This document shows positions 1 through 9,400 of a stretch of 64,000 nucleotides of DNA, one piece after another; position 1 is the stretch's first letter; each line of letters starts with the position of its first letter. The DNA is taken from positions 56,685-120,684 of the forward strand of contig JAEZLP010000012.1 of NCBI GenBank assembly GCA_023415235.1, given 5' to 3'. The notes beneath the pieces are model-generated. The model did not search any database. It was not told where the DNA came from and saw only the letters and a list, made by a program, of their open reading frames with translations. The translations under genes were made by a program, and so were the position numbers. This DNA comes from Bacillota bacterium. Lineage in GTDB: Bacteria > Bacillota > Clostridia > Peptostreptococcales > Anaerovoracaceae.

Positions 1-1
1 A

Positions 2-241
2 ACGATCCTGCCGGCGCCGGAATCCTCCCACGCAATCCGGGCAGCCATCGACGAGGCGCTGAAATGCAAGGAATCCGGCGAAGCAAAGACGATTCTGTTC
101 GGACTCACCGGAACCGGATATTTCGATATGACCGCCTATGCCTCCTACACGGAAGGAACCATGTCGGATCATATTCCCACAGACGAGGAGCTTGAAATCT
201 CCCTGTCCCAGCTTCCCAAAATACCAGGGATTCAAGAGTAA
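2..241 (+). CDS. trpB: C-terminal end of TrpB2-like tryptophan synthase beta chain (partial)
   Basis: Only the last 79 codons are in the window; the gene is cut by the left edge. The reading frame contains the motif PAPESSHAI followed later by FGLTGTGYFDM and a Y-x-x-Y pair, the usual end of the TrpB2 group of PLP-dependent tryptophan synthase beta chains. In the enzyme this region lines the PLP and indole site. TrpB2 proteins join indole and serine (or act on phosphoserine or salvage indole) and often stand apart from a trp operon. The stop codon is followed by a bidirectional terminator. Without the body of the protein, subtype and function remain an inference from this short conserved stretch. 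Confidence 0.8.
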   Translation, partial: TILPAPESSHAIRAAIDEALKCKESGEAKTILFGLTGTGYFDMTAYASYTEGTMSDHIPTDEELEISLSQLPKIPGIQE

Positions 242-295
242 GCCCGCCGGAATAGCAATAAGCGCAGGTGCAACAGGTGTAACTTATGGAAAATA

Positions 296-332
296 AAAAC
301 GCAGAGTTCTTTTCGAATTCTGCGTTTTCATT
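296..332. terminator. Bidirectional rho-independent terminator
   Basis: The 14-nt arms at 296-309 and 315-328 pair with a single wobble around a 5-nt loop. T-rich stretches follow on both strands, so the hairpin can end the rightward trpB2-like gene and the leftward 1158-codon gene that converge on it. Confidence 0.85.
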
Positions 333-403
333 TTGGAAATATCTTTCCGCTTTATATGAGTTTTTGAAATGGATTGCTCTGTTTCACCGTAATCGGTTTT
401 TCG

Positions 404-3400
404 TTACCTGACCGCAACGTCCGCTGCGCCGATGGTTCCCCTGAGGGAAGCAAGATAGGCGTCGGATTCGTAATACGCAAGAGTTTCCTTTGCGGTTTGC
501 AGTCTTTCCTTATACCGGAATTCCTCGATGACCGACTCGTTGATGGGGTTGGCGATGAAGGCCTCCAGATTTGCAATCTTTTTCTTCATCAATTCCACAT
601 CGATACTCTGCTTGTTTTTGAGCCGCTGGGCATACCAGTCGCTCGCCAGGATGGTCTCCTTTTTAAAGAGATCTCTCACCTCTTTGGATTCCAGCGTGTG
701 TCCCTGGTATTCCCCGTAAGCCATGATATGAAGCAGCGCCTTGATGGGCGGAATGGCGTCCTCGACGCTGCCGTCCCGGAAGTAGTTCAACGCCGCCTTT
801 TTATGACCGTTGGCAATATTGAGCACTCCGTCTGCAAAGGCCTCGAGATCCTGCTTTTCCGGCTGCAGAATATCCTCGCTGAAAATGGATTGGGGCTCGT
901 CGAAGATCTTTCCGAGATATTTATAGCAGAATACGTTGGTCATGCGGTAGCCAAGCCTGCTTGCGGGAATATGCACTCCGTTGTACTCAAAATCCTCCAC
1001 CTTTTCCAGCGAGCCTTCCCGGATGAGCTTCTCCGGATTCCGATCCGCTTCCTTCAGTCTGGACCAGATTTCCGGCACCAGCATGGAGATGTCATGGTCC
1101 ACCTTGAGACTGGGTCCAATATGACCCGCCGGCGTGGTAAATACATGATAATCGCCCAATACGTAGGACAGAAGCGCGCTGTTCAGGTCATAGACCGGCA
1201 GAAGCATATTGAAGGGGCCTTTCGTGAGGGCGCCTTCCGACCCTGCCCCGGTTGTCGATGGAGATTTTCCCGTCAAACTGCTGATCAGGTCCATGAACAG
1301 TTCCGGCAGCTCCTGATAATGAATCGGGTTGTATACGCTGAGGGGCGGTACCTTCTTTCCATTTTCCACGCTCGGGGGATTGTTCCTCCGTCCCGGCAAT
1401 ATGGCGTGGACAGGCATCAGAACCGGTTGATCCAGCGGTATTCTTCTTGCAAACCGTTCCCCGACCTCCGCCATATAGAGCTTCATCGGATTCATGAAAT
1501 CCGATCGATGCTCCAGGTATCTGGGATTCTTAGTGCGGGCTCCGTCCACGATCCTTGGTTCGGAGGAAACCACGCAGTATTCATCGGTGCAGCTGCAGTC
1601 CAGAAATGATTCTATATGTTTTCTCACCGGCTCCGTATAGGCGATATAGCCCATTACGTCATTTTTCAGATCTTCCACATCCGACTTGGTCAAGGGTTGG
1701 TAATTGGTCGCAAACAAATTGTTGCTGGACAAATCCCTCTCCGCCTGAAGATCGTATCCCTTATGGATCGCGTCATCCGGCCTCTGGAAGAAGCGATACT
1801 CACAGTTGGCGACAAATTTAAAGCTGCTGTTGGTATAATTGGGATTGACGTTTTTCAGCTGGTCGGCAGGAACCAGGACAGAAGCGGTAATGTCATCCTC
1901 CATCTGTATTTTCTCACTGGGCATGAAATCCATACGCAGCTTGAAGATTCTCCATGCCTTGTCGTCCCGGAATCCTACCCTCAGATAGCTGGGTCTGATT
2001 TTCCGGCCGTCGAATTTCAGTTCGTTTCCTGGTTTTCCGTTGATGAAATCTACGGAGAAATGCTTTCTCCAGTCGTTTCCCCAGGACTGACGATAGAATC
2101 TCTTCACCATGAAGACCAGCGCCTTTACATGGTTTGGGATCGCCTCAATATAGGCGTTGTATTCATCCGTATAAAGGGGAGAAGGAGTCAGCAGCTTGAT
2201 CACGGAACCAAGGGTCCTGTCGATGGACAGGATCGGCCTGGCCGGTCTGGTTCTGTCCGGATCGTCCTTCCAGCGGTGACGGTAATCGAAATTGAGAATC
2301 TCCTCCACATGGTCAAGGTCCTTTTCAAGATCATTGACATGATAGGTTCCATAAATGATGGAATTGCTGATGGATTTAGAGATCTCTGACTTTCCTCCTC
2401 CCGAAACGGTGCATGGCTTGTGGCAGAAGGTGCCTTCCGCTTCGGTTGCAACCAGCTTCCACATGGGAGCTTCCGGATGCTTGTCAAGATAAATCTTTTC
2501 CCCGTTGGGCAGGATATAGTAGTAGCCCGGCAGCAGCTTCAGCTGCCTTGTCTGATCCTTGTAATCCCATTTTATTTCGTTTTTATAAAGATCGATTCTG
2601 ATGTTCTCGGGCAGATAGATGATTTGGCTGTTCTGCTTGTCGATTCCGTAATGATCCTCCTGCAGATCCATCAGCGCCCCGTATTTTTCAATCACCTCGT
2701 CAAAGCAGTATCCCTCCAGACTCGCGTCTTCGCTTGCATTGTAATGAACTCCAAGGTTCCTTTGAGGATATGCGACGGTGCCTCCGGCATGCTCTTCTTC
2801 TACGTTTCCATAAAGGTTGGCGGCAAAGCTGATTTGTGTTTTGATCTCTTTTTTGGAATAACCATAGTAGTTGTCGGCTATGAGAGTTACCGCCACGCCG
2901 CTCTTATCCCTGCAGGTGAGCTTGAAGGCGTTTCCGTCGTTGTACAGTTCGTTCTCATCCTTGTAGCACATCCCGTCCCGACGCTGCCGTTCCGTCGCGT
3001 TGTCGAAATGGGGCAGTCCCAGATCGATTTTTCTCATTTTAGCCAGATGAGGCGCCAGCAGGATATAACCGGTATGCCCGGACCATTTGTTCACATCCAG
3101 ACCGGAATCATTGCTGTGGAAGCTGGGATCACCCATATTTCCGAAGACCGATTCGATGAAATCCAGATTGGATACAAAGCTTCCCGGAGCTACGAAGAGC
3201 ACTTCGGCTCTCTTTTCATCCAGCACACCGGGCACTCTCGGCGAAACCAAAGGTTTGATCATCAGGGAAACAAAGGTTTTTGCCTTCTCCGGCTGATTCA
3301 TGGTAAAGGGCAGGAGCTTCAGATCCTCGGGCGGATTGATGGCCTCCCGATAGAGCCTTACAAAAGCCTCCTTGGGCACAGCCTTCTTGTCATATGGTAT

Positions 3401-3880
3401 GGGAAGACCCCCCTCCACGATATGAAAGGAGCCCTCGGTGGTGCGCCTGTCGTTTCGGGGATTGTGCAGCACGCCCTGCTTGATGCGGTAGCTGTTGATA
3501 TATTCATTGCTGAAAGTATTGCTGTCCGGAGGCAGCGACATTTCCCTGGCCAGGCCATAATGGTCCAGAGTGAGGGAATCACTCACAACCTTGGGAGGAT
3601 TTTCACTGTCGCCGAAATAATTTTCGAAGAATTCATTGATTCGCTTGTAAATGCCCACCTCGTTGACATCGACCATTCTTTTCTTCTCTTTATAATCCTT
3701 GATAATATCTTCAACAAGATCGATGAAATAGGTGTCGGTTTCATCCTGATCTTTCTCGGAACGATAAATAGGCAGACCTAGGGATGCCAATTTAAAGTTA
3801 ATATACTGGATCCTGTCTTCCCTGCTGTTTATGGGGTTGATATCTCCATAGTCGATCCCCAGTTTTTTTCGAATTGACAT
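404..3880 (-). CDS. Probable PPi-type phosphoenolpyruvate carboxykinase (large conserved protein)
   Basis: A 1158-residue soluble protein with no signal peptide or membrane segment. Around residues 487-503 it has a glycine-rich nucleotide/phosphate loop in the context C-x4-VSGGGKSEIS, resembling the kinase loop of PEP carboxykinases. The length, about 130 kDa, matches the PPi-dependent PEPCK family known from Entamoeba and Propionibacterium, which interconverts oxaloacetate plus PPi with PEP, CO2 and phosphate and is about twice the size of GTP- or ATP-type enzymes. Assignment rests on length, the loop and general sequence feel, so it is moderate; many relatives are annotated only as hypothetical. 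The start is fixed by AAGGAGG six bases upstream of ATG and a consensus promoter. It is monocistronic. If correct, it would link PEP and C4 acids in an amino-acid fermenter. Confidence 0.6.
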   Translation of the reverse strand: MSIRKKLGIDYGDINPINSREDRIQYINFKLASLGLPIYRSEKDQDETDTYFIDLVEDIIKDYKEKKRMVDVNEVGIYKRINEFFENYFGDSENPPKVVSDSLTLDHYGLAREMSLPPDSNTFSNEYINSYRIKQGVLHNPRNDRRTTEGSFHIVEGGLPIPYDKKAVPKEAFVRLYREAINPPEDLKLLPFTMNQPEKAKTFVSLMIKPLVSPRVPGVLDEKRAEVLFVAPGSFVSNLDFIESVFGNMGDPSFHSNDSGLDVNKWSGHTGYILLAPHLAKMRKIDLGLPHFDNATERQRRDGMCYKDENELYNDGNAFKLTCRDKSGVAVTLIADNYYGYSKKEIKTQISFAANLYGNVEEEHAGGTVAYPQRNLGVHYNASEDASLEGYCFDEVIEKYGALMDLQEDHYGIDKQNSQIIYLPENIRIDLYKNEIKWDYKDQTRQLKLLPGYYYILPNGEKIYLDKHPEAPMWKLVATEAEGTFCHKPCTVSGGGKSEISKSISNSIIYGTYHVNDLEKDLDHVEEILNFDYRHRWKDDPDRTRPARPILSIDRTLGSVIKLLTPSPLYTDEYNAYIEAIPNHVKALVFMVKRFYRQSWGNDWRKHFSVDFINGKPGNELKFDGRKIRPSYLRVGFRDDKAWRIFKLRMDFMPSEKIQMEDDITASVLVPADQLKNVNPNYTNSSFKFVANCEYRFFQRPDDAIHKGYDLQAERDLSSNNLFATNYQPLTKSDVEDLKNDVMGYIAYTEPVRKHIESFLDCSCTDEYCVVSSEPRIVDGARTKNPRYLEHRSDFMNPMKLYMAEVGERFARRIPLDQPVLMPVHAILPGRRNNPPSVENGKKVPPLSVYNPIHYQELPELFMDLISSLTGKSPSTTGAGSEGALTKGPFNMLLPVYDLNSALLSYVLGDYHVFTTPAGHIGPSLKVDHDISMLVPEIWSRLKEADRNPEKLIREGSLEKVEDFEYNGVHIPASRLGYRMTNVFCYKYLGKIFDEPQSIFSEDILQPEKQDLEAFADGVLNIANGHKKAALNYFRDGSVEDAIPPIKALLHIMAYGEYQGHTLESKEVRDLFKKETILASDWYAQRLKNKQSIDVELMKKKIANLEAFIANPINESVIEEFRYKERLQTAKETLAYYESDAYLASLRGTIGAADVAVR

Positions 3881-3938
3881 CTTTAACCTCCTTTTGGTAA
3901 CTTCTTAGTTATGTCATTGGCAATTTATTATTATTTTT

Positions 3939-3966
3939 AGTATAACCATTGTTATTTTTATGTCAA
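3939..3966 (-). promoter_or_regulatory. Sigma-A type promoter of the PPi-PEPCK-like gene
   Basis: On the minus strand TTGACA (3961-3966) and TATACT (3939-3944) are separated by 16 bases. They lie about 60 bases upstream of the start codon in an AT-rich gap. No operator-like palindrome was seen. Confidence 0.75.
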
Positions 3967-3979
3967 GTTATTTCATGAA

Positions 3980-4861
3980 TTATACAGTATTTTTCTTGCT
4001 TTGAGTATCGGCTAGCTCCATTCCCGTTTTCGTCGCCGCAATCCCGCCCATGGCTGTTTCTCTCAGCTGAACCGGCAGCAGCTTCCCAACCTTATACATC
4101 GCGTCGATGATTTCATCTGTGGGGATCTGAAATTTATGCCCGCCCAGCGCCATGTCCGCGCTGAGCAGCGCGTTTACCGCCTGTGAGGCATTTCTCTGGG
4201 CGCAAGGGATCTGGACCAGCCCCGCCACCGGATCGCAGACCAGCCCCATGATATTGATCAACGCCAGGGAAAAGGCTTCCATGGACATAGCCGGAGTTCC
4301 CCCCTTCAATTCCACCGCACCCGCAGCCGCCATTGCGCCAGCGACGCCGCACTCCGCCTGACAGCCTCCCTCTGAGCCTGCAACCGTTGCGTTCTCCACG
4401 ACAACAGCCCCGATGCCAGATGCGGTGATCAGAGCCTTAATCACATCATCCTCTGTTTTTCCGCATTTTTCGCCTACTGAAATCAGTACGGCCGGAACAA
4501 TGCCGCAGGAACCCGCGGTGGGCATGGCGCAGATTTTTCCCATGGCTGCGTTTACCTCACTGCAGGATAAGGCCCTGGCCATAACGGTATTTATGAATCC
4601 TCCGCACAAGGTATCACCGGATTGGGAATACCGGTACTGAACCGAGGCAATTCCTGTAATCAGGCTTCCTTCTGTGGGCAAGGGCTGCTTCAGTGCTCGT
4701 TCTGTGGAAGCCTTCATGATTTCGTAGCGGGCTTTCATGTTTTCCAGAACAAAAGCCCTGTCCACATCACTGTGTTTCATTTCATTTTCGATGACGATTT
4801 CATGGATCGGCACCTTGCGCGCCTCCGCCATTTCAAGCAGCTGCCTGCAGCTGTGATACAT
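3980..4861 (-). CDS. sdaAA: L-serine dehydratase, iron-sulfur-dependent, alpha subunit
   Basis: A 293-residue alpha subunit of the oxygen-sensitive [4Fe-4S] L-serine deaminase, which turns L-serine into pyruvate and ammonia. Cysteines that fit the cluster site are visible in PTAGSCG (Cys119), Cys167, Cys171, and in the segment from Cys209 to Cys220 (CDPVAG...IPC). Length is standard for the split Firmicutes enzyme. It lies 20 bases downstream of sdaAB on the same strand, so both subunits are almost surely made from one message. It is typical of clostridia that ferment serine. Confidence 0.95.
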   Translation of the reverse strand: MYHSCRQLLEMAEARKVPIHEIVIENEMKHSDVDRAFVLENMKARYEIMKASTERALKQPLPTEGSLITGIASVQYRYSQSGDTLCGGFINTVMARALSCSEVNAAMGKICAMPTAGSCGIVPAVLISVGEKCGKTEDDVIKALITASGIGAVVVENATVAGSEGGCQAECGVAGAMAAAGAVELKGGTPAMSMEAFSLALINIMGLVCDPVAGLVQIPCAQRNASQAVNALLSADMALGGHKFQIPTDEIIDAMYKVGKLLPVQLRETAMGGIAATKTGMELADTQSKKNTV

Positions 4862-4881
4862 CGTGATTCCTCCTATCCGGG

Positions 4882-5541
4882 TTACAATTGGATAAATTTA
4901 ACCGCATAAATATCCGGGTTGCTTTCTATTTTTTTCAAGATATCTTCCCCGATCACATCGTCCACTTCAATGACGCAGGTGGCTTCCTCGCTGCGGCTTT
5001 TCCTGCTGACTTTCATCGTTGCGATATTAATGCCGTTTTCCGCAAGAACCGTCGTGATATGGCTTAAGACCCCCCGCTTGTCCTGCTGGCGGATAAAAAG
5101 CGTCGGCAGATTGCCCGACACCTCCACGTCGTAGCCGTCTATCCGGCTGATTTGAACCGCTCCGCCTCCCAGGGACGATCCGTCCACCTTGCAAAGAAGC
5201 TCACCATTTCTATAGAATGAGATGCGAACGGAATTTTCATGGATTTCGGGCAGCTCCACCTCATGGAATTCATAGCCGAGGTTCGCTTTGTCCGCGATGG
5301 AATAGGCCTGGGCGATGGCTTCGTCATCCTCCCGGATTCCCATTACACCGGCCAATAGCGCTTTGTCCGTCCCATGGCCCTTGCCCGTTTTGGCAAAGGA
5401 GCCGTGAAGGCCGAAGGATACAAAATCAAAATCGTCCGCCAGTTTTGCGGCGATCCTCGCCAGTCTTGCCGCTCCCGCCGTATGGGAACTGGAAGGTCCG
5501 ATCATGACCGGACCTGCAACCTGAAAAATACTTGCTCCCAT
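4882..5541 (-). CDS. sdaAB: L-serine dehydratase, iron-sulfur-dependent, beta subunit
   Basis: A 219-residue beta subunit partnering SdaAA. The N-terminal motif GPSSSHTAG (about residues 15-23) is the serine-binding signature of the family, and the C-terminal third (from about residue 143) is an ACT domain of the kind that binds amino-acid ligands. The start is preceded by AAGGGG, which lies at the 3' end of the small upstream reading frame, suggesting translational linkage. It forms an operon with the 52-codon membrane peptide upstream and sdaAA downstream. Confidence 0.95.
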   Translation of the reverse strand: MGASIFQVAGPVMIGPSSSHTAGAARLARIAAKLADDFDFVSFGLHGSFAKTGKGHGTDKALLAGVMGIREDDEAIAQAYSIADKANLGYEFHEVELPEIHENSVRISFYRNGELLCKVDGSSLGGGAVQISRIDGYDVEVSGNLPTLFIRQQDKRGVLSHITTVLAENGINIATMKVSRKSRSEEATCVIEVDDVIGEDILKKIESNPDIYAVKFIQL

Positions 5542-5555
5542 TCGAATTCCCCTTA

Positions 5556-5714
5556 TTATTTATCATCTTCGGTCCCGGAACAGCAGCCGCTCTTCCCGAA
5601 CGTGAAAAATCTCGCACAATATGCTAAAAATGCTACGCCCACAGCCAGATAGGTTCCCAGAAAAATTAACGATTTATTGTTCGACCTCATGATGATCCCC
5701 CCTTTGTCCTTCAT
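5556..5714 (-). CDS. Small single-pass membrane peptide upstream of sdaAB (unrecognised)
   Basis: A 52-codon frame with a strong ribosome site (GGGGAGG, 9 bases before ATG 5714). An in-frame second ATG at 5690, also preceded by a G-rich run, would give 44 residues. The peptide has a short charged N-terminus, one hydrophobic segment (about residues 16-36 of the long form) and an acidic tail after a Gly-Cys-Cys-Ser-Gly stretch. It ends 14 bases before sdaAB and its 3' end contains that gene's ribosome site, so it probably sits in the serine dehydratase operon. No family was recognised. It could be a real small membrane protein, or a translated leader that sets sdaAB expression. Confidence 0.55.
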   Translation of the reverse strand: MKDKGGIIMRSNNKSLIFLGTYLAVGVAFLAYCARFFTFGKSGCCSGTEDDK

Positions 5715-5834
5715 ATTCAAAATCCTCCCCTTTTATTTAATCAGTTGATATTATTATACCACTTTCTGGAATTAATAATATGGAACCCCGTAGATTTATC
5801 ATATTTTTCGCCGCTGCAACAACAACGCTTGGTT

Positions 5835-6158
5835 TTATCTACCCGCAGATGTTATTTTCAATCCAACAATCCCAATGATGATCAGGCTGATAAAGATCAG
5901 TCTGGCAGGGTTGACTTGTTCCTTGAAAAGGAAGATGCCAAGAACAACCGTACCGACCGTGCCGATCCCGGTCCAGATCGCATAGGCGGTTCCCAGCGGC
6001 AGGTTTTTCAGGGCCAAAGCCAGAAAATAAAAACTGGCGATCATGCCAAGTACGGTAAGTATGCTGGGCGTTAGTTTTGAAAATCCCTGGGAAAACTTGA
6101 GTCCCACAGCCCACCAAACTTCAAAAAGACCTGCTGTAATCAAAAAAATCCATTGCAT
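5835..6158 (-). CDS. gdx: SMR-family guanidinium exporter (Gdx/SugE type)
   Basis: A 107-residue protein with four hydrophobic helices, the full size of small multidrug resistance transporters. The essential membrane glutamate is Glu13 in the context LFEVWW, and the first helix continues into a W-x-x-x-LK-x-S pattern typical of the Gdx/SugE subtype rather than EmrE. Gdx proteins exchange protons for guanidinium. The function is strongly supported by the guanidine-I riboswitch directly upstream on the same strand. Subunits are expected to act as an antiparallel dimer, so a single gene is enough. Confidence 0.9.
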   Translation of the reverse strand: MQWIFLITAGLFEVWWAVGLKFSQGFSKLTPSILTVLGMIASFYFLALALKNLPLGTAYAIWTGIGTVGTVVLGIFLFKEQVNPARLIFISLIIIGIVGLKITSAGR

Positions 6159-6230
6159 AATCTCGATGCTCCTCCCTTAATGATAAATTGACAGTTTTAT
6201 TAGGCTCCGAAAAAGCAGAGATGACAGAAT

Positions 6231-6271
6231 AAAAAAAGCCCGGGGGATATAGAAAATATCTCCCAGGCTTT
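6231..6271 (-). terminator. Riboswitch-controlled intrinsic terminator upstream of gdx
   Basis: The 16-nt arms 6235-6250 and 6256-6271 form a GC-rich hairpin with a 5-nt loop. A run of seven T follows on the minus strand. It sits immediately 3' of the guanidine aptamer and before the gdx ribosome site, as expected for the expression platform of this riboswitch class. Confidence 0.9.
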
Positions 6272-6350
6272 TATCCTTCCGTGTATGCGGTAAAACCGCA
6301 CGTCTTATCTCGGACCAGTCCAGTCTGAATTTATGACTGCGGAACCCTAT
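6272..6350 (-). promoter_or_regulatory. Guanidine-I riboswitch (ykkC class) aptamer
   Basis: Read on the minus strand the leader contains, in order, GGGTTCCG, then ACTGGTCCGAGA, a stem with arms GTGCGG and CCGCAT, and ACACGGAAGGATAAAAGCC running into the terminator. These are the conserved blocks of the ykkC guanidine-I riboswitch. Guanidine binding is known to disrupt the terminator and turn the gene on. Its position before an SMR transporter is the classic arrangement. Confidence 0.92.
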
Positions 6351-6376
6351 AAAACATTTTAATATTTATTTTTATA

Positions 6377-6406
6377 ATAGTATATTATCAAAAACTGAGG
6401 AGTCAA
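6377..6406 (-). promoter_or_regulatory. Likely promoter of the guanidine riboswitch transcript
   Basis: TTGACT (6401-6406) and TACTAT (6377-6382) on the minus strand are 18 bases apart and lie just upstream of the aptamer. Overlapping AT-rich hexamers make the exact -10 uncertain. Confidence 0.45.
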
Positions 6407-6420
6407 TCAAGGGGTTTTGC

Positions 6421-9400
6421 TCAATACTCACTTATTCGCTTGATGATCGCGGCAGTTTCCGCTCTGGTAGCCTTGCCCTGCGGGTCAAAATAGAAGCCGT
6501 TTTTGCCCCTCATCATACCCGTCAAATAACAGAATTTAATCGCGTCCTTTGCCCAGTCCGAAATCTGTTCCTTATCGTTGTAACCTATGGAAGTCCGGGA
6601 CAGATCAACCGTTTCGTCATCAAATTTGAGCATATATCGATATATCATCACGCTGATCTGCTCCCTGGTAATAAAATCATTGACTCCGAAATTGCCGTCG
6701 GGATATCCTGTTACAATTCCGTTTTCAGCTGCCCAAGCCACTGCGTCCGTGTACCACTGTCCCCTCGCCACATCATGGAAATCGATTGTAATGCCGCTTT
6801 CCGTAGTTCCGTTGAGGCGATACATGACGGTCACAAACATTGCTCTTGTCACTTTTCCGTTGGGGTCAAAGAGTGAATCAGAAATACCGTTCATAAAGCC
6901 TTTATTCCATGCCCATGCAATGCTCTCCAAGGCCCAATGCTCCTCATCGACATCCTTGAATGGCGTTATAATATTATCGTCCTTGCTGCTTCGGCTTTTC
7001 TTCTTGCCGCTGTTTTTGTTCCACTGGGCATAGAGGATTACATTGGAAGTGCCCATTGTAAAGTTGCTTCCGGGGGAATATGCTGTTCCGCTGCCGTTGG
7101 CGGTGGTGTTCCATCCTGCAAAGGTATAGCCGCTCAGTGTCAGTCCCCCAGTGTTGCCCAGAACGGTAACCTTATCCCCGTTCCTATAGCCTTTATTGTC
7201 AACGGGGACGGATCCTCCGGTGCTGCCGTTTCCGTTATATTCAACCGTATAGCCCTCAATGGCGGTTTCCGTCAGCTTGTAGAGATAGATGCTGCTGCTT
7301 TCGTCCTTTGAGTTGGTGAAATAATAGGGATCGCTTCCGGCAAGATAGAGATTGTATATACTTCCGCTGTTGCTGGATTCAATATAGAGCTTATGATCAG
7401 AATCATTATAGATCCAGTCCGAGTAATTGGAGTCTTCTTCCGTTCCGCTGACCACCAGACCTGCGCTTCCCTGGCCGCTGCTGGGACGCTGCAGATAGCT
7501 GCCTCCGTTCGTTACATCGTAGCCCTTTTCGTCCATGGTAAAGGTCCAGATCATATCGTTTGTGATTCCCTCAGGAACCAGAGCGCTGCCCGAAACCGTT
7601 ACCGCCTGACCGGCAAGGTAGTTCGTGCTTCCGCTGGTGTAAGTCGTTTTTGTCAGGGCCACATCCGCGTCGCCTCTGGCCACGATGACATATTTGGCTC
7701 CGCTCTCAATCGAACTTGCCAGCTCGTAGGACTTGACCGTGACTACAGGCGGTTGATTGTCGGAGGTTTCCGTCAGCTTGTAGAGATAGATGCTGCTGCT
7801 TTCGTCCTTTGAGTTGGTAAAATAGTAGGGGCTGCTTCCGGCAAGATAAAGATTGTATATGCTTCCGCTGTTGCTGGATTCAATATAGAGCTTGTGATCG
7901 GAATTGTTATAGATCCAGTCTGAGTAATTCGAGTCTTCTTCCGTTCCGCTGATCACCAGACCTGCGCTTCCCTGGCCGCCGCGAGGACGCATCAGATAGC
8001 TTCCTCCGTTCGTCACATCGTAGCCCTTTTCGTCCATGGTGAAGGTCCAGATCATATCGTTTGTGATTCCCTCAGGAGCCAGCGCGCTGCCCGAAACCGT
8101 TACCGCCTGACCGGCCAGGTAGTTCGTGCTTCCGCTGGTGTAAGCCGTTTTTGTCAGGGCCACATCCGCGTCGCCTCTGGCCACGATGACATATTTGGCT
8201 CCGTTCTCGATCGTACTCGCCAGCTCGTAGGACTTGACCGTTGTCACAGGTGGATTGCCCGAAGCTTCCGTCAGCTTGTAGAGATAGATGCTGCTGCTTT
8301 CATCCTTTGAGTTGGAAAAATAGTAGGGGCTGTCTCCGGCAAGATAGATGTTGTATTTGTTTCCGCTGCCGCTGGATTCTATATAGAATTTATGATCGGA
8401 ATCATTGTAGATCCAGTCCGAGTAGGAGGAGGATCCTTCCGTTCCGCTGATCAACAGACCTGCGCTTCCCTGGCCGCTGCTGGGACGCTGCAGATAGCTG
8501 CCTCCGTTCACCACATCGTATCCATTTCCATCCGAGGTGAAGGTCCAGATCATATCGTTTGTGATTCCCTCAGGAACCAGAGCGCTGCCCGAAACCGTTA
8601 CCGCCTGACCGGCAAGGTAGTTCGTGCTTCCGCTGGTGTAAGTCGTTTTTGTCAGGGCGACATCAGCCGCGCCCCTGGCCACGATGACATATTTGGCTCC
8701 GCTCTCAATCGAACTTGCCAGCTCGTAGGACTTTTCCGTTGGCGTTGTCGGGTCCACTGCAGTTCCCAGAGTATAGGTGGAAACCGTGGTGCCGCTCAGG
8801 TTCTTGTAATTAAACTTTATTGTCGTCTCGTTTCCGTCGTTTATAATTTCTGCAAATAGTCCGTAGGCGCCGTTACTATCCGTATACATACAGCCTAAGT
8901 TGGCATATGTGAAATTGATTTCTTTTTTGTTGCTGGTTGAGCTTGTATACTGAATCTCATCCCCGGCAAATTTTACGGTACCGTAATTGGGATCACTGAC
9001 CGAGTGATTGTGTCCCCACAGGAAAACCACGTTGCTATAATCATTCAGCAGGTCGATCATCGCCGAAGCATTGGTCGTGGTTCTGCTGCCGTAGTAATGA
9101 ATCGGATGATGGGCAATCACAAAAACCGGCTTATCGGAATCAATGGACTCAAGCGCTGTTTCCAGAGCATTCAGATCACTGGTTGTATAATTGCCATTGA
9201 CATCTCCCCCCGTGCCTGTGCTATCCACTGCGTATATCGCGTAATTGTCGGTATTTACGGCCAAACCCTCAGCATGTCCGGACCCTGAATCATGGTTGCC
9301 CTTTCCCAGTATTGAAGTAACCCCGGGGAAAACTTCACTGACGATATTGGCACAGCTTTGAGGCGTAGTTTGCCCGCTATAGCTGTAGTCTCCCCCGAAT

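Noticed and set aside
374..3781. Long plus-strand reading frames (411 and 453 codons) opposite the PPi-PEPCK-like gene
   Set aside because: They are antisense to a gene with consensus promoter, ribosome site and conserved motifs; their translations show no domain and no ribosome sites.
5426..5617. 63-codon minus-strand frame overlapping the start of sdaAB
   Set aside because: Out of frame with both sdaAB and the small membrane peptide, which have proper ribosome sites; composition is not protein-like.
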